Shown: positions 21,783 to 33,388 of the stretch, piece after piece
Layout of the letters: each line of letters opens with the position of its first letter
Position numbering within the stretch: the stretch's first letter is position 1
Origin: Humulus lupulus
Lineage: Eukaryota; Streptophyta; Magnoliopsida; Rosales; Cannabaceae
NCBI RefSeq assembly: GCF_963169125.1
Contig: NC_084802.1
Span: 117,060,903 to 117,124,902 of the forward strand
DNA: 64,000 nucleotides
Direction of reading: 5' to 3'
Made by a program: the position numbers and the translations under genes
The notes under the pieces: generated by a model
What the model was told of the DNA's origin: nothing
Seen by the model: only the letters and a program-made list of their open reading frames with translations
The model's database searches: none

Positions 21783-22835
21783 TGGTAATACTTCTTGAAT
21801 GACAAGGCATTCCAAGTTTGTGGAACCATCTCTCCATTTAACTAATCTAGTATTAAGGTTCCTTTTCGTAAGATCTCCACGATCTAATAGGGTGCTTCCT
21901 AGTTCGATCTGAGTACACCGTCTTTAGGGTCTTTGTTAGCTAGGAATACCCTTCGAAGCACTAAATCTCCCAGCTCGAGTCTCCGCTCCTTGACCTTCGA
22001 GTTGAAATAACGTGTCATCCTTTGTTGGTAATGAGCGAGCTGCAACTGATATTCTTCTAATCGTTCTTTTAATAGATCTAGGGATGCATTAAGCATGGTG
22101 TGATTCTTTTCCTAGTCAAAGGTTCTCTGGTTGTGTGACGTCACCATAGCCTAGACTGGGAGCATAGCTTCGCTTCCAAAAGTTAAAGAGAAGAGAGTAT
22201 GCCTAATGGAGGTCCTGTAGGCCCATTGCACTTGTGGGAGCTGTTCAGGCCATAGCCCCTTTACATCCTCTAATTATTTCTTTAGACTCGCCATAAGAGT
22301 TTTATTTACTGCCTTGACCTGGCCATTGGCCAGCGAGTATCCCACTGAAGAGAAACTCTTAAGTATGTCATGTTTCTCGCAAAAATTTGTGAAAAGATTG
22401 CAATCAAACCGAGTTCCGTTGTCAGACACGATCTTCTTTGGGAGTCCAAAACAGTAGATTATGTTCTTCACTATGAAGTTCAGTACTCTCTTTGAGGTTA
22501 TAGTCGATAGAGGTTTAGCCTCAACCCACTTTGTAAAGTAGTTGATAGCGACGACCGCATAGCAAACTCCTCATTTGCCAGTAGGCAACGAGCAAATTAG
22601 GTCAATTTCGCATATAGCAAATGGCCAAGGCAAGGAAATCATGGTTAACTCCATGGGTGCAACTTAGGAGATTGAGGCAAAGTTTTGGCACTTGTCACAC
22701 TTGAGGACATATTAGGTCGAGTCCTTTTTTAGTGTGGGCCAAAAGGAACCCTATCTCAGAACCTTAAGGGCCAATCTTTTCCCCCCAGGCTCGTCAAAAC
22801 TTTTGTGTGAAGTTACATGCTTTTCGTAATCCCCG
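21783..22835 (-). pseudogene. Element H/J (Tat): integrase remnant
   Basis: Read on the minus strand: zinc-domain remains (CDKC-like block near 22690), core with ICEIDLI near 22605 and VSDNGTRFD near 22428, KSFSSVGYS-x-ANGQVKAVNK near 22320-22370, then the C-terminal part (QYQLQLAHYQQRMTRYFNSKVKERR, GDLVLRRVFLANKDPKDGVLR). The same motifs in order are present in B (28900-29986) and C (43470-42148). Tat type, no chromodomain. Reverse transcriptase and protease of this copy are missing. Confidence 0.8.
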
Positions 22836-23251
22836 AGTGGTGATATATCGCCCCTAGAGCTGCAATATATCGGCATACGCTGAAATATTATACACGTAAT
22901 TGCACTTTTTCAGCCTAATTTGAATTGAGTAAACAACTTTGACTGAGTCATATAACAATTTGAAAGCTGCTGGCAGATTCTGGGGTTTTCAAATATTTCT
23001 CTTATAAAATTATTCCTCAAAAATACTTAATTTCTCAATAAACATGCACATGACAAATGTCATGATCTTATTGGTTCTATCTAAACCTTATAGTATAATA
23101 AATATCATCTTCATGAACAACTATATTAATCAAACCTTATGTTATAATTAATATTCTTAAACTATAGCTTAAACTTATAAAATCTATAAGTGTGGCTACG
23201 AGTGTTCAACTAAGTCCCGGCTTGAAGCAAAATCCACAGTCATAAAGATAC
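22836..23251. mobile_element. LTR piece I-left (Tekay-like, same family as element K), flanking element B
   Basis: Closely similar, in the same direction, to the right end of the window (63640-64000). It includes the palindromic word GATATATCG and the strings TGACTGAGTCATA, AACCTTATGTTATAATTAATATTCTTAAACTATAG. Non-coding. It contains the target copy GATAC (23247-23251) of element B. How it joins 34746-35446 is not settled (see findings). Confidence 0.6.
23247..23251 (+). repeat. Target-site duplication GATAC (left of element B)
   Basis: Identical to 34746-34750. Confidence 0.92.
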
Positions 23252-23855
23252 TGTTATCCAAAAAATAGGCGTGGATGAGGTGGCATACATTTTTAATACA
23301 TGACTGACACCTGGCAAATGTTCTGTTCAACTATCGACCTGGGAGGTTCCCCTGGCATAACATTTGGATTTTATATACGACTAGCTTGGTCGTATACTCC
23401 ATATATTTTGGGAAGATCTTATGCGATTGTAATCATATCCAATATTATCTCCCATAATTCCTGAGTATCTGATTATTTAGGAAAGAATATCTGTAAAAAA
23501 TTTATGTAATCCTCCTTGAGCCTATAAGTAGAGAAGAAATAGCTCAAAGGAGGGACTTTTACCTTTTGGCTGATTTGAGTTGGTGCTTTACAAGAGAATT
23601 ATAACTATTATCTTCTGATTGTATTATTCATCCCTCTAAGGCTTGTGAAACTCGAAGAACCCTAGTTTTTTTATCACTCCTTTGAGAATCAATATCAATA
23701 ATAGCTTAAGTGGACGTAGGACATTACCAATTCGTGGGGTCGAACCACTATAATCTGTTGTGTCGTTTACTGTTCTTTCCATTAGATCTATTTCAATACC
23801 TTCCATCACATCAAGCATTTGACTCCGTGTCAGTTGACCAAAACAAGGGTCAACA
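23252..23855 (+). repeat. Element B 5' LTR
   Basis: TGTTATCC…GGTCAACA, with a TATA box (TATAAGTA, 23523-23530) about two thirds of the way in, followed by AGAGAAG. Pairs with 34144-34745. Confidence 0.92.
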
Positions 23856-23858
23856 TTC

Positions 23859-23877
23859 TGGTGCTTTCATTGAGAGC
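23859..23877 (+). other. Element B primer-binding site
   Basis: TGGTGCTTTCATTGAGAGC starts three bases after the LTR, in the position of a tRNA primer site (TGG pairs with the tRNA CCA end). It is not the initiator-Met site used by element E. I cannot fix the tRNA from sequence alone. Confidence 0.65.
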
Positions 23878-23902
23878 TTGAGACGAAGTTGTTGAAGCAC
23901 TA

Positions 23903-26200
23903 ATGGCAAAGACAACAAAGAAGACTGGGCAGGCAGCTGGCGTTGCACCATCTCAACCTCCTCCTCCAAATGTGGCTGAGGATGAGCCACACTTGGAGTT
24001 TGATGAGGAGGAACTGGACTCCGAAATGCTGAGAAATACTCTGGGAGTATTGCAAGATGAATTGGCCAATCTGAGGGCCAGTCCAGAAAGTGCTGCGGAG
24101 ACCATGGCGCGACAGCAGCAAGAAATAGAGCGTCAGCGCCAAGAACTGTGTGAAAGACATGTGGAGATGGACCGTTGTCAGAGGGAGGCCATGGCAGCCC
24201 TTGAAGCAGCCCTGCAATTGGCTGGGAATCAGGCTGCACTTGCCTCGTAGCCTGATCAACCCTCAAATGGGCCACCTCAAAGGGGTCCCAATCCAGCCAA
24301 CAAGCCCTCAAAGGTCGGAGCAGCCACCCATTCCTCAGGATGATGTCCCACCTAGGGACCCTGAGATGAAGCCTCCATCCCAGGCTGGTCAAGGCAATCC
24401 CCCACAGCCAAGGCAGAATAGGGCTGGGCAGCAGCCCCCCAGCCCTAGATGCCAAGGGGATGAAGAGCCGCACCCACCGAGCAGGGGACAGCTTCCTTCT
24501 GGCAACAGAAGGAACTCAGAGACAGGCTCTGCAGTCAGGGGCCCCCCACGACATGATAATGCATGGGGACCTACCGACCAGTGCAGGCCTCCCCCTAACG
24601 CTCGGGAAGTTTCAGCCCGAGGAGGCAACCAAGGAGACAGTCGGTCTCACCATAGCCAATCAAGGTTCAGAGATGGCCATGGCTACAATGAGGTCGATTC
24701 AGGCAGAGGGAATGCCGATCGGAGGAATGAGGAGAGAGGTGGAGGCAGAAGCCCACCACCTAGAGAAGACCAACAAGCGAGACGTAATGCTGGGGGGCAG
24801 CCCAGACAAAACAACACCTTTAGCCGGCTTGGAGCCAGCGAGCAACGGCAGAGAGACGACGACATAAGGGATGTACTCAACGACCGTCAAGAATGGCACG
24901 ACGAGTACATTCCCCTGGCACCAGAGGCCCCAGCAATTCCTAAAGCCGTTCAGGCCCAAATAGATGCCCTGAACCAAGCAGTGCAACAGCTGGTCGGGGG
25001 AAGAACATCTCACATCGAGTACGACAGGAGAAGGGGCACTCCTTTCGTCCAAAGGATTACTGTGGCAGAAACTCCCAGCAAGTTTAAAATGCCCATACTT
25101 CCAAACTTTGACGAGTATGGTGACCCGGTATCTGATGTCAACAAATTTGAGATACAAATGGACATTGAGAAAGTGTCCGAAGATGCTCGGTGTAGGATCT
25201 TTCCTGCAACACTTTCTGATGCCACATAGGAGTTGCTCTTTAAATTCCCTCTTGCAAGTATTGAATCTTGGGAGATGTTCGTAAAGGAGTTTTACGGACA
25301 ATTCTATGCGGGTCGTGTGCACCCAACTGAGGCAAACCAGCTGGTCGAGATACACCAGGAAGAAGGACAAACATTGAAAGACTACGTCTAGCATTTCATG
25401 CGAGCTGTGGCTAGAACCAAAACAGTGGGAGACGAAGGAAAAATGATGGCCCTAACTGCAGAAGTTCAGCGCCGTACGCCTCTGTGAAGTAGCCTCAGAA
25501 AACATGGGGTTAAAACTACCCAAGAATTTTTGGATCGAGCTGATCGATAGATCAAGCTCGAAGATGAGATTGCCAGCGAGGGAAAGACCCCAAATAAAGA
25601 TAAGGGGACTGAAGACCCCGCCAAAGCCGCCAATGGGTCAAAGCCCAATGGCAATGACAACGGCAAAAGCAATGGGAATGGCAACGGAAAGAATGGGGGG
25701 AAGAGATCCCATAACGAACCCTCTACTTCCGAGAGCAAGCACACTAAGGGCAACCGTTATGAACCACGGTTCACCAACTACACTACCCTTGTTGAGTCTC
25801 GAGCAGAGGTGTATCAGGCCACAAGTTACAGTGTGCCTTACAAAAGACCCACTGCAATTCAAAAGGATATTTTGAAAAGGGATACCACCAAGTTCTGTCA
25901 TTTTCACAACGACTATGGACACGATAGGAACGAGTGTAACCAGCTAAAGGATGAAATCGAGTTCCTTATTAGACAAGGACACTTGAGAAGATACATGTAG
26001 GTCGCGGGAGCTTCCCAACGAGAGGCTCCAGGTGGCAACGAGCAGGCGCCTGCGCGCCAACGCTCGCCACCTTTACAGCCTAACCCCGTGCTAGCACCTT
26101 ACTCACCATCTGCGGAGGCCCGCACCTTGCAGGAAACAACGGAAAGGCAAGGGAATGATATGCTCAGACCCTACGCCACGACCAGGACATTGAGATGATG
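23903..26200 (+). pseudogene. Element B gag (broken)
   Basis: Starts MAKTTKK and has a coiled coil to 24247 (Glu/Gln/Arg-rich), then TAG at 24248. A frameshift near 24280-24330 moves it to a second frame for a long Pro/Arg/Gly/Asn-rich disordered part and the capsid-like region (FKMPILPNFDEYGDP, WEMFVKEFYGQF, QTLKDYV). TAG codons follow at 25227 and 25389. The zinc-binding block CHFHNDYGHDRNEC lies near 25900, then TAG at 25998. The gag protein would form the particle and bind RNA; this copy cannot be made whole. Confidence 0.82.
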
Positions 26201-26301
26201 ACTGTGGAGGACCGGACATCAAAGAAGGCTCGGACAGAGGACGGTGAAATAACTTCTCTGATTGGGACGCCCAACATGTCCGGTTCCCACATTCCGATCT
26301 G

Positions 26302-26847
26302 TTGGTCATGGATGTTCAAATTGCCAACATGATGGTGAAAAGAGTGCTGGTTGATGCAGGAAGTTCAGTTAACATCCTGTATAAATCTTCGTTGGAACGA
26401 ATGAAGTTGTCCATCAATGACTTGGAGCCCTGCAACCAAACAATTTATGGTTTCTCTGGTGAGGGACTCGCTCCAACAGGGTCAATCAGGCTTCCAGTAA
26501 CAGCAGGTACAACGCCCGCTACCAGGACATTACTCACTACTATCATAGTAGTCGATTGTCATTCGGCCGACAATGCTGTAATTGGAAGGCCCATACTGGT
26601 TGACCTTCGGGCTGTCACCTCTATACGGCACCTGGCCATGAAATTCCCAACAGAGGCAGGGGTAGGACGTGTATTGGGAAACCAGAGGGAAGCTAGGGAG
26701 TGCTACAATGCCTCAATCACCAAGGCCAAGAAAGGTCTATCGAGGAGTGCTCCCCCAGAAAAGTTGCAGATGGCCATTGATGTACAAGCCCAATCAGGTG
26801 ATGAAGTCACCAAAAGGGTGTTTCCCAAAGTGAGGATAGAGACTTAG
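26302..26847 (+). CDS. Element B aspartic protease region
   Basis: A 181-aa open frame with the active-site block LVDAGSSVNILY (about residues 15-26) and the flap/second-half landmark AVIGRPIL. The Tat-type DAGSS replaces the DTG or DSG of other retroelements. It would cut the gag-pol polyprotein. It ends with TAG 26845-26847 before RT, so the polyprotein is interrupted. Confidence 0.82.
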   Translation: MVMDVQIANMMVKRVLVDAGSSVNILYKSSLERMKLSINDLEPCNQTIYGFSGEGLAPTGSIRLPVTAGTTPATRTLLTTIIVVDCHSADNAVIGRPILVDLRAVTSIRHLAMKFPTEAGVGRVLGNQREARECYNASITKAKKGLSRSAPPEKLQMAIDVQAQSGDEVTKRVFPKVRIET

Positions 26848-26895
26848 ATCCTCGCTTTGGGGATTTTGAAGAAGATGTAGGACCTGTCGAGGACC

Positions 26896-28065
26896 TTGAG
26901 GAGGTCCAGCTTGACGCGTAAAGACATGGCTGGGATAGATCCTACAGTAATCAGCCATGTCCTGAATGTCGACAAAAGCTTTCCACCCGTGCAGCAAAAA
27001 AGAAGGCTGCTCAATAAAGACAGATCGAAAGCCTTGAAAGAAGAAGTTGAAAAACTAAAGGAGAATGGATTCATCAGGGTGGCGTTTTATCCATCGTGCG
27101 TCTCTAATCCAATACTGGTTCCCAAGCCGAATGGAAAATGGCGAACCAGTGTGGATATCACAGACCTTAATAAAGCCTGCCCTAAAGATTGCTTCCCACT
27201 CCCAAGGATCGACCAGCTGGTCGATGCAACTGCAGGCCATGAGATCCTCTCTTTCATGGATGCATACTCAGGATACAATTATATTAGTATGCATCCCCCT
27301 GATGAGGATCACACTAACTTTCAGATCGATACAGGGCTATACTGTTACAAAGTAATGCCCTTCGAACTAAAAAATGATGGTGCGACTTACCAGCGACTCG
27401 TTAACCACATGTTGAAGGAGTTAATTGGAGTAAACATGGAGGTGTACATTGATGACATGCTGGTAAAGTCAAAAAAGACAGAGGGACATGTGAAGGATTT
27501 GCAAGAGTGTTTCAATGTTATGAATAAATATCAAATGAAGCTAAATCCTCTCAAGTGTTCCTTCGGAGTAGGATCAGGGAAGTTCTTGGGGTTCATCTTT
27601 AATTCGAGAGGAATCGAGGCTAATCCCGAAAAGATCAAGACCCTGATCGATATGAAATCGCCAGTAAAGATCAAAGATGTGCAAAGTTTGACTGGAAGGA
27701 TTGCCGCACTCAGTAGATTTATTTCAAAATCGACGGATAAGTTTGTCCCTTTCTTTATTCTACTTAGGGGCATCAAGAAGTTCGAGTGGACTGAAGACTG
27801 TGAACAGGCTTTCCAAGCCTTAAAAGCCCACATGGCGCAGCCTCCCGTCTTATCAAAGCCTATAGATGGGGAAACTTTGTTCATATACCTAGCGATCACC
27901 GAATATGCTGCTAGTGCGGTGTTAGTGAGAGAAGAAGAAGGCGTACAAAAGGCAGTGTATTATTTGAGTAAGAGGTTAATTGGAGCCGAGTTGAGATATC
28001 CTCCCATCAAAAGATTAGCCTATTGCCTAATTTTGGCCTCAAGGAAGTTACGTCCTTACTTCTAG
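26896..28065 (+). CDS. Element B reverse transcriptase and first RNase H
   Basis: 389 aa open. RT fingers and palm: NPILVPKPNGKWR, ITDLNKACPKDCFPLPRID, FMDAYSGYN and the catalytic YIDDMLVKS near residue 187. Then thumb and RNase H (SKPIDGETLFIYLA, AASAVLVREE). In the first RNase H the usual catalytic DAS is replaced (YLAITEYAAS), as is typical of the degenerate first RNase H of Tat elements. TAG at 28063, where other copies have Gln (YFQ), ends the frame. Confidence 0.88.
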   Translation: MRRSSLTRKDMAGIDPTVISHVLNVDKSFPPVQQKRRLLNKDRSKALKEEVEKLKENGFIRVAFYPSCVSNPILVPKPNGKWRTSVDITDLNKACPKDCFPLPRIDQLVDATAGHEILSFMDAYSGYNYISMHPPDEDHTNFQIDTGLYCYKVMPFELKNDGATYQRLVNHMLKELIGVNMEVYIDDMLVKSKKTEGHVKDLQECFNVMNKYQMKLNPLKCSFGVGSGKFLGFIFNSRGIEANPEKIKTLIDMKSPVKIKDVQSLTGRIAALSRFISKSTDKFVPFFILLRGIKKFEWTEDCEQAFQALKAHMAQPPVLSKPIDGETLFIYLAITEYAASAVLVREEEGVQKAVYYLSKRLIGAELRYPPIKRLAYCLILASRKLRPYF

Positions 28066-28083
28066 GCCCATCCAATCACAGTC

Positions 28084-28524
28084 TTGATTGATCAGCCCCT
28101 TCGACAAGTTTTACAAAAGCCAGAGGCTGTTGGTCGTTTGTTGAAATGGGCAGTCGAACTTCGGCAGTTCGATATCACATACTCACCGCGAGCAGCAATA
28201 AAAGGACAAGTCTTGGCTAATTTCATTGCTGAATTCACTGAACTCCCAGACGTCGAGCAGGGTGAAAAGCCTAGTGCGCCTGAATTCATAGACGGATCGT
28301 CCAACGAATTTCACGCAGGAGCAGGAGTGATATTGATAACGCCGGAAGGGCATCAGTTTCATTACGCAATTAGGTTTGATTTCACCGCTTCAAACAACGA
28401 AGCCGAGTATGAAACCCTACTCGCTGGGTTAAGGTTAGCCAAAGACATGAACATTAAAGTGTTGGATATTTACAGCGATTCACAGTTGGTAGTGAATCAG
28501 GTCTTAGGGGAGTATCAAGCATGA
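28084..28524 (+). CDS. Element B second (archaeal-type) RNase H
   Basis: Begins with the tether (LRQVLQKPEAVGRLLKWAVELRQFD) and then a second RNase H: FIDGSSN (first Asp), NNEAEYE (Glu), YSDSQLVVNQVLGEY (Asp). A doubled RNase H is known for plant Tat elements. It stops at TGA 28522-28524 where Arg (CGA) is expected (YQAR in element C). Confidence 0.85.
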   Translation: MIDQPLRQVLQKPEAVGRLLKWAVELRQFDITYSPRAAIKGQVLANFIAEFTELPDVEQGEKPSAPEFIDGSSNEFHAGAGVILITPEGHQFHYAIRFDFTASNNEAEYETLLAGLRLAKDMNIKVLDIYSDSQLVVNQVLGEYQA

Positions 28525-29986
28525 GGTCTGAAAATGGTGGCCTATCTGAACAAAACCAAAGATCTGTTGGCACAATTTGAAAAATATACCCTCCAGCAAA
28601 TACCTCGAGATCAGAATTCAAAACGCAGATGCCTTAGCCAAGCTCGCGAGTGCAAAGGATGCTGACACTTTAAATATAGTGCAAGTTGAAGGGCTGCGCG
28701 AGCCAAGTATATGAGCAGACGAAACCAATATGGATTCCGGTTAGCAGATACATGGATGGCACCATACCTGGAGTATCTCACGAGCGGTATATTACCAGCA
28801 GATAGAAACAAAGCCAAGACCCTTCAAAGGTAGGCTGCTAGGTATATACTCGTCAATAGTGTTCTTTACCGAAGAGGATACTCAATGCCACTGCTTAGGT
28901 GTCTTACACCAGAAAAGGCTAAATAGTTGATGAAGGAAGTACATGAAGGCTTCTGTGGAGACCACGCTGGGGGGCAGAGATTATCAAAGAAGATTCTAAG
29001 GCAAGGTTATTTCTGGCCAATAATGAATGAAGACTCGATGGAGTTTGTGCGAAAATGTGATAAGTGTTAGAGATTTTCCAAGATCCCCCGGGCACCTCCT
29101 AATGAGTTAAAGCAAATGCAAAGTCCATGGCCCTTCGCAGTATGGGGTATCGATTTAATCGGGTCCTTCCCGACAGGAAAAGGTGGGGTGAAATACGTAG
29201 TCGTGGCGGTCGACTACGTCATCAAATGGCCGAGGTTGAACCACTCGCGACCATAACGACAAAGAAAGTACTTGATTTTGTCATCAAGAACATTGTTTGT
29301 CGATATGGATTGCTAAGAAAGATTGTCTCAGACAGTGCCACCCAGTTTGATAGTGACATGTTCATAGACTTCTACGAAAGGCATGGCATAATCAAGAGCT
29401 TTTCTTTAGTTGCTCATCCGCAAGAAAATGCGCAAGTTGAAGCAGTAAATAAGGCATTGAAGGATACCCTAAAGAAAAGGCTCGAAGAAGCTAAAGGAGC
29501 ATGGCCAGAACAACTGCCTGAAGTACTCTGGTCGTATAGAACTTCTCGCCGAACAACAACAGGTCATACCCCATTTTCATTGGCATACAGGTATGAAGCT
29601 ATGTTGCCAGTCGAGTTAGATCCACCCTCACATTGAAGAATCACATACGACCAAGACCAGAATAGCCAACTATTGATGGAGTCCCTAGACTTGATTGAGG
29701 AGAAATGAGAGAAAGCCCAACTCCGAGAGCTGCGTACCAGCAAAAAGTTGCTCGATATTTCAACTCCAAAGTAAAAGAAAGAAAGTTCAACGTCAAAGAC
29801 TTAGTACTTCAAAGATTTTTCTTAAGCACCCGCGACCCGGCTGCTGGAGTACTCGGACCAAACTGGAAAGGACCTTACCAGATTGAAGAAGTCCTTCATC
29901 CAGGCACCTATAAACTTGCACGCTTAAATGGAGATCTTGTTCCACGTTATTGGAATGGAGAACACCTGCACAAGTATTATCAATAA
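28525..29986 (+). pseudogene. Element B integrase (broken)
   Basis: Zinc domain: HEGFCGDHAGG…CDKC followed by TAG (28950-29070). Core: WGIDLIGSFPTGKGG near 29150, a 1-bp loss near 29229 changing frame, then KIVSDSATQFDS near 29320 and NAQVEAVNK near 29440, giving the D, D and E catalytic residues. C-terminal part at 29705-29986: VARYFNSKVKERKFNVKDLV…GTYKLARLNG…YWNGEHLHKYY, no chromodomain. In-frame TAGs at 28831, 28924 and 29068. Confidence 0.85.
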
Positions 29987-30658
29987 ACAGTCCTTCTTAA
30001 AGGACTGGCTTGTATTATTTTTTACTTTTTACAAGTTTTGAAAAAGGGTTAGTCATGTTATATGGATGATCGCTTATAAGTGTAAGATCTTTCAAAGATC
30101 ACTCATAAAGACATGTTTAGTCCATTTAAGTAAGAGAATTATAAGGGACTATGCGTAGCCAGTCATTCTTGCCAAACTTTGTAATTTTTTACAAGTATTT
30201 GTTCATTACGTGTGTTGTTTTGCTATATTATAAGTTTTACATTTATTATCGAGCAGTAATGTTCATACAGGTTTTGGTCAAGGCAAGTGACCAAGGACCT
30301 AAAGCTCCTCAGTCACTTGGGGGGCATATAAGGCACATAGAGAGCAAAGCATACCAAGAGGTATGTAAACACATGAACAAAATAAGTGAAAGCATACTAC
30401 GGTACTTAGAGTATTTTTCAAAATTTATATTTTGTTAAATCAAGCCAAAGTACTATGCTAGGTTCTGTCATGCAAACAGATATTATAATAAAGTAAAAAT
30501 ATTATGATGTCAATGGAATCCTTTTACACCGCGAGCAGTACTACTCGGATGTGACTGTTGAAATAAAAGTAAAATAGTTGCCCTTGCAGCAATAAAAAAT
30601 AGTCTTTACATCACGACCCGTGGGTCGTGTAGTTGAGATAAACAAAAGAAAAAAAGAG
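29987..30658. other. Element B gap between pol and antisense ORF
   Basis: No ORF. This is the convergent 3' region of gag-pol (plus) and accessory ORF (minus), where transcripts from both strands would overlap or end. It lacks the 119-bp array seen in element C. Confidence 0.6.
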
Positions 30659-31267
30659 TTAAGGAGCTGGAGGGTCTTGAGGAACGCCTTGGTTGACGGT
30701 TGGGCCAGCTTCAGAGTTTGCGCCATCTTTCCCTACTGCCAGGGAAATCTCTAGGGAAGTAGGAACTTCAGCCTTCTGTTCTTCTTCCAGGCGAATGGCA
30801 CACTGCGTCATTAAGGTCCTCCTCAAGCATTCTGACAGATAGCTGAAATTAGCCTCCCAGTTGTGCTTCCAAAACTCGTAGCAGCAAAGATGAGTGGCTT
30901 CCTTGTACTTCTCCAAGTTCTTAGCTCCAGCTTCCTTAAGCTCTGTTACTCATTTTCCGAGATCTTCTGCCTCCTACCTGCTTGCGATCAGAGCAAGCTC
31001 GAGCTGTTCAACTTGTTGATAGTTGAGCTTGGTTCTTTCCCTGAACTTTTCCCTAGATTCATTGACCTTCTTCAGGGCGTACCGGGTTTCCAGCAGCTCC
31101 TTGGTCAGAGTAGGTTTGTCCCCGAGTAGTTCATCTTTCTGCTTGGACAGCTCCGTCTTCTCCGCAAGCAATGCTCCATTCTGTTTGGTAAGCTCGTTGT
31201 TTGTGGCTTCGAGTGCTTTCTTGGCCTCGGCAAGCCTGACATCGAAGTTCCTGCACCGAGACACCAA
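30659..31267 (-). pseudogene. Element B accessory ORF: coiled coil and C-terminal block
   Basis: Minus strand. 31267-30974 is a coiled coil (heptads of Leu/Lys/Glu, with NGALLAEKTELSKQKDELLG). After a frame change, 30916-30659 gives the C-terminal block (CCYEFWKHNWEANFSYLSECL, then a charged Glu-rich helix and a Pro-rich end). The same order occurs in C at 40357-40842 and in H and A. Function unknown. Antisense to gag-pol. Confidence 0.7.
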
Positions 31268-31705
31268 TGCCCCAGCACGACGCCAGCCAGCGGTTATGGT
31301 CAGTAGTCCCTGAAGTCAGATAGAAAAAGATAAAGTAAAGGCAGGGAATCGAAAATAAATGTTACATCAGTAGGAGTTAGGTTACGCTAACTATCTCATT
31401 CAGTCCTATATTGAGAACTTGATCAGCCTCCATAGAGGTAGTTTCAGTAATGGCTGCCTGACTGCGTCTATGCTTGGAGGCTTGTATATTCTCTCCTTGG
31501 CGGAGCTGACCACGAGGTTGGGCAGGGAGCCTTCGGGCGGATAGCGCAATGTATGGCTGCTAGGAGCCTTACGAGAAGGCTGCTGGTCGGCGGATGTGGC
31601 AGGATTGGAAGCTTGGCCGACCGAAGGAGTTGAGGCCGGCTACTTGAGAGGCGATGGAGGTGGCAAGTTCTCTGTCGAAGGGGCGGTAGCAAGAGGGTTG
31701 TGAGT

Positions 31706-32305
31706 TCAGGCCTTCTTCTGGGCAGTTTTGCTACTCTCCCCCCGAGCCCTCTCGCTGCTCTTCTTCTGGCCAGAAGAGGCGGCAGCAGCCCTGTAGTGCT
31801 CGAACACGTCCTCAGAGTCCATATATGCACAAAGGAAACAATGCGAGCAGTAAGACAAGATGGTCACACAAGGCCAAAAAAATAAAAAATAAAATATTAC
31901 AAGTAAAGTACCTGCGCTACAACTATTGGTCGCTACATTATTTACTAAACTACTAACTGCCTGGAAGAAATCTGAATTTAAGAGTGGAGCATTCTTAAAG
32001 TTTCCATCCCCATCGAATAGATGACAGGGAATTGGCAAATTGTTTAAAATCAAAATTACTATATCATTATCATCCGATGAGTCGTCAGAGAGTTCGGTAG
32101 GCTCGGTGGCCTTCTGCTTTCCTTTTCCTTTGGGAGCCGAGGGCCTCTTTGCTCGAGGAGTGCTAGTAGGTTCCCTGATTCTAACCCCAGTTGGTCTCCT
32201 CTGCGGAGGAGACGCCTGAGGTTGCTGCTCGGGTTCCCCTTCAGCATGAGCACTCCCTGTCAAAGGCCCCCTCGTCTCTGATTGGGGGGCCCAAAGGCTA
32301 GCCAA
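31706..32305 (-). pseudogene. Element B accessory ORF: middle linker
   Basis: A basic, Pro/Arg-rich stretch with a Lys cluster (SAPKGKGKQKA) and then an acidic cluster (ELSDDSSDDND), like the acidic linker of element C (GDEDEEDEDDE). A hydrophobic run after NSCSAG is probably intron read-through: a donor (gcag|gtactt) stands there and coding-like sequence resumes at MDSEDVFEHYRAAAASSGQKK. The basic cluster could act as a nuclear signal, which is inference. Confidence 0.6.
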
Positions 32306-32593
32306 GCCTTGACACTCATTTTAGCATCTGGCATGGCAGCTAAGAGTGCTGCCCTCGACACCATTCCCAGAGTTGGGTCTGGTCACAGCCATGGGCCTGG
32401 GATACATCAAGAGTTTAAGATATTGTGGAGGAAAACACCAAGAGAAGAATTCAGCTAGTGATAAAAAAGTTTTACCTCCACGAGCGAAGTCCAGATTGTC
32501 CGCGACCAGGTCAGGCGTAAGGAAGTACTCCTAGTGGTACCTCCCTACGTTCGAGATGTGAGTTGTGTCAGTTAGGAAAGTGCGCCTAGTTTC

Positions 32594-33388
32594 CTAATGA
32601 CAAAAATGGAAGAACCCCGTGCCTTCTTGGTTGGGGTTAGACTTAAGGTCGTACAGGTAGTTAACCTCATGTGGTGACAGCACAAGACATTTTTTCTGGC
32701 TATACAGGATATAGAGTGCAGCGAGCATTCTATAACCGTTTGGGGTAATTTGGAAGGGGGAAACTCCAGAATAGTTGGCCACCCCCTGAAAGAATGCATG
32801 AAGAGGCAAAGTGGCTCCAGCCTCAACATGAAACCGTGACCAGGCGCTGTAAGCACCTCCAGGCAGATTAGCCCTTTGGTCTGGGTTAGGTTTGACTAGG
32901 GTTACCCCTGTCAGATTGTATTTGTTTAAGTAGTTGGCGATCATTCTGATCGTCACCCTACTTTCAGAAACTACATGCCACTTGACGTCCGGCTGAGTAG
33001 CGTGTCGAGGGCGGGCATGCCTTTGCACATTTGGATCGGGGGCATTTTCATCTCGACCACTTGTTGAGCGAGCATCAGCAGTAGGCTGATGAAAAGTGTT
33101 GGGAGTTTTTCTTTTCCGAACTTTGGTTTTGGTACGAGCCATATTTTGAGTCAAAACTGGGGAAGTGTTTAGGTTAACACGAGAAAAAGGAATATCTGAT
33201 ATCAAGGTCGAAAGGTGTTCTTTGTCTTCAAGTAGTTGAACTAAGAGATCGTCATCGATGGGTCTTTCTCCTCCCCACGGGTCTTGCATATGAACTACAA
33301 ACAGACAAAGGAGGAGATAAGACGCACAATCTGGGAGCTTTTGTTGAAAGTTAGAATAACGTTGCTCGTGTCTATCGACCAGCAACAT
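32594..33388 (-). CDS. Element B accessory ORF: conserved domain (PF04195-like)
   Basis: 264 aa open on the minus strand. A likely start is the Met of MQDPWGGERPIDDD after an acceptor (tatgcaag). A basic patch (ARTKTKVRKRKTP) comes before the conserved domain: VSESRVTIRMIANYL, AGATLPLHAFFQGVANYSGVS, PFQITPNGYRMLAALYILY, SPHEVNYLYDL, GTGFFHF. It matches the plant 'putative gypsy-type transposon' domain also seen in A and C. Not part of gag-pol and antisense to it. Biochemical role unknown. Confidence 0.72.
   Translation of the reverse strand: MLLVDRHEQRYSNFQQKLPDCASYLLLCLFVVHMQDPWGGERPIDDDLLVQLLEDKEHLSTLISDIPFSRVNLNTSPVLTQNMARTKTKVRKRKTPNTFHQPTADARSTSGRDENAPDPNVQRHARPRHATQPDVKWHVVSESRVTIRMIANYLNKYNLTGVTLVKPNPDQRANLPGGAYSAWSRFHVEAGATLPLHAFFQGVANYSGVSPFQITPNGYRMLAALYILYSQKKCLVLSPHEVNYLYDLKSNPNQEGTGFFHFCH

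Noticed and set aside
23850..24473. 207-aa minus-strand ORF rich in Leu/Trp/Pro
   Set aside because: Shadow of the element B gag on the opposite strand.
24460..24867. 135-aa plus-strand ORF
   Set aside because: Alternative frame of the same Pro/Arg-rich gag sequence; the 24150-25229 frame carries the recognised gag motifs.
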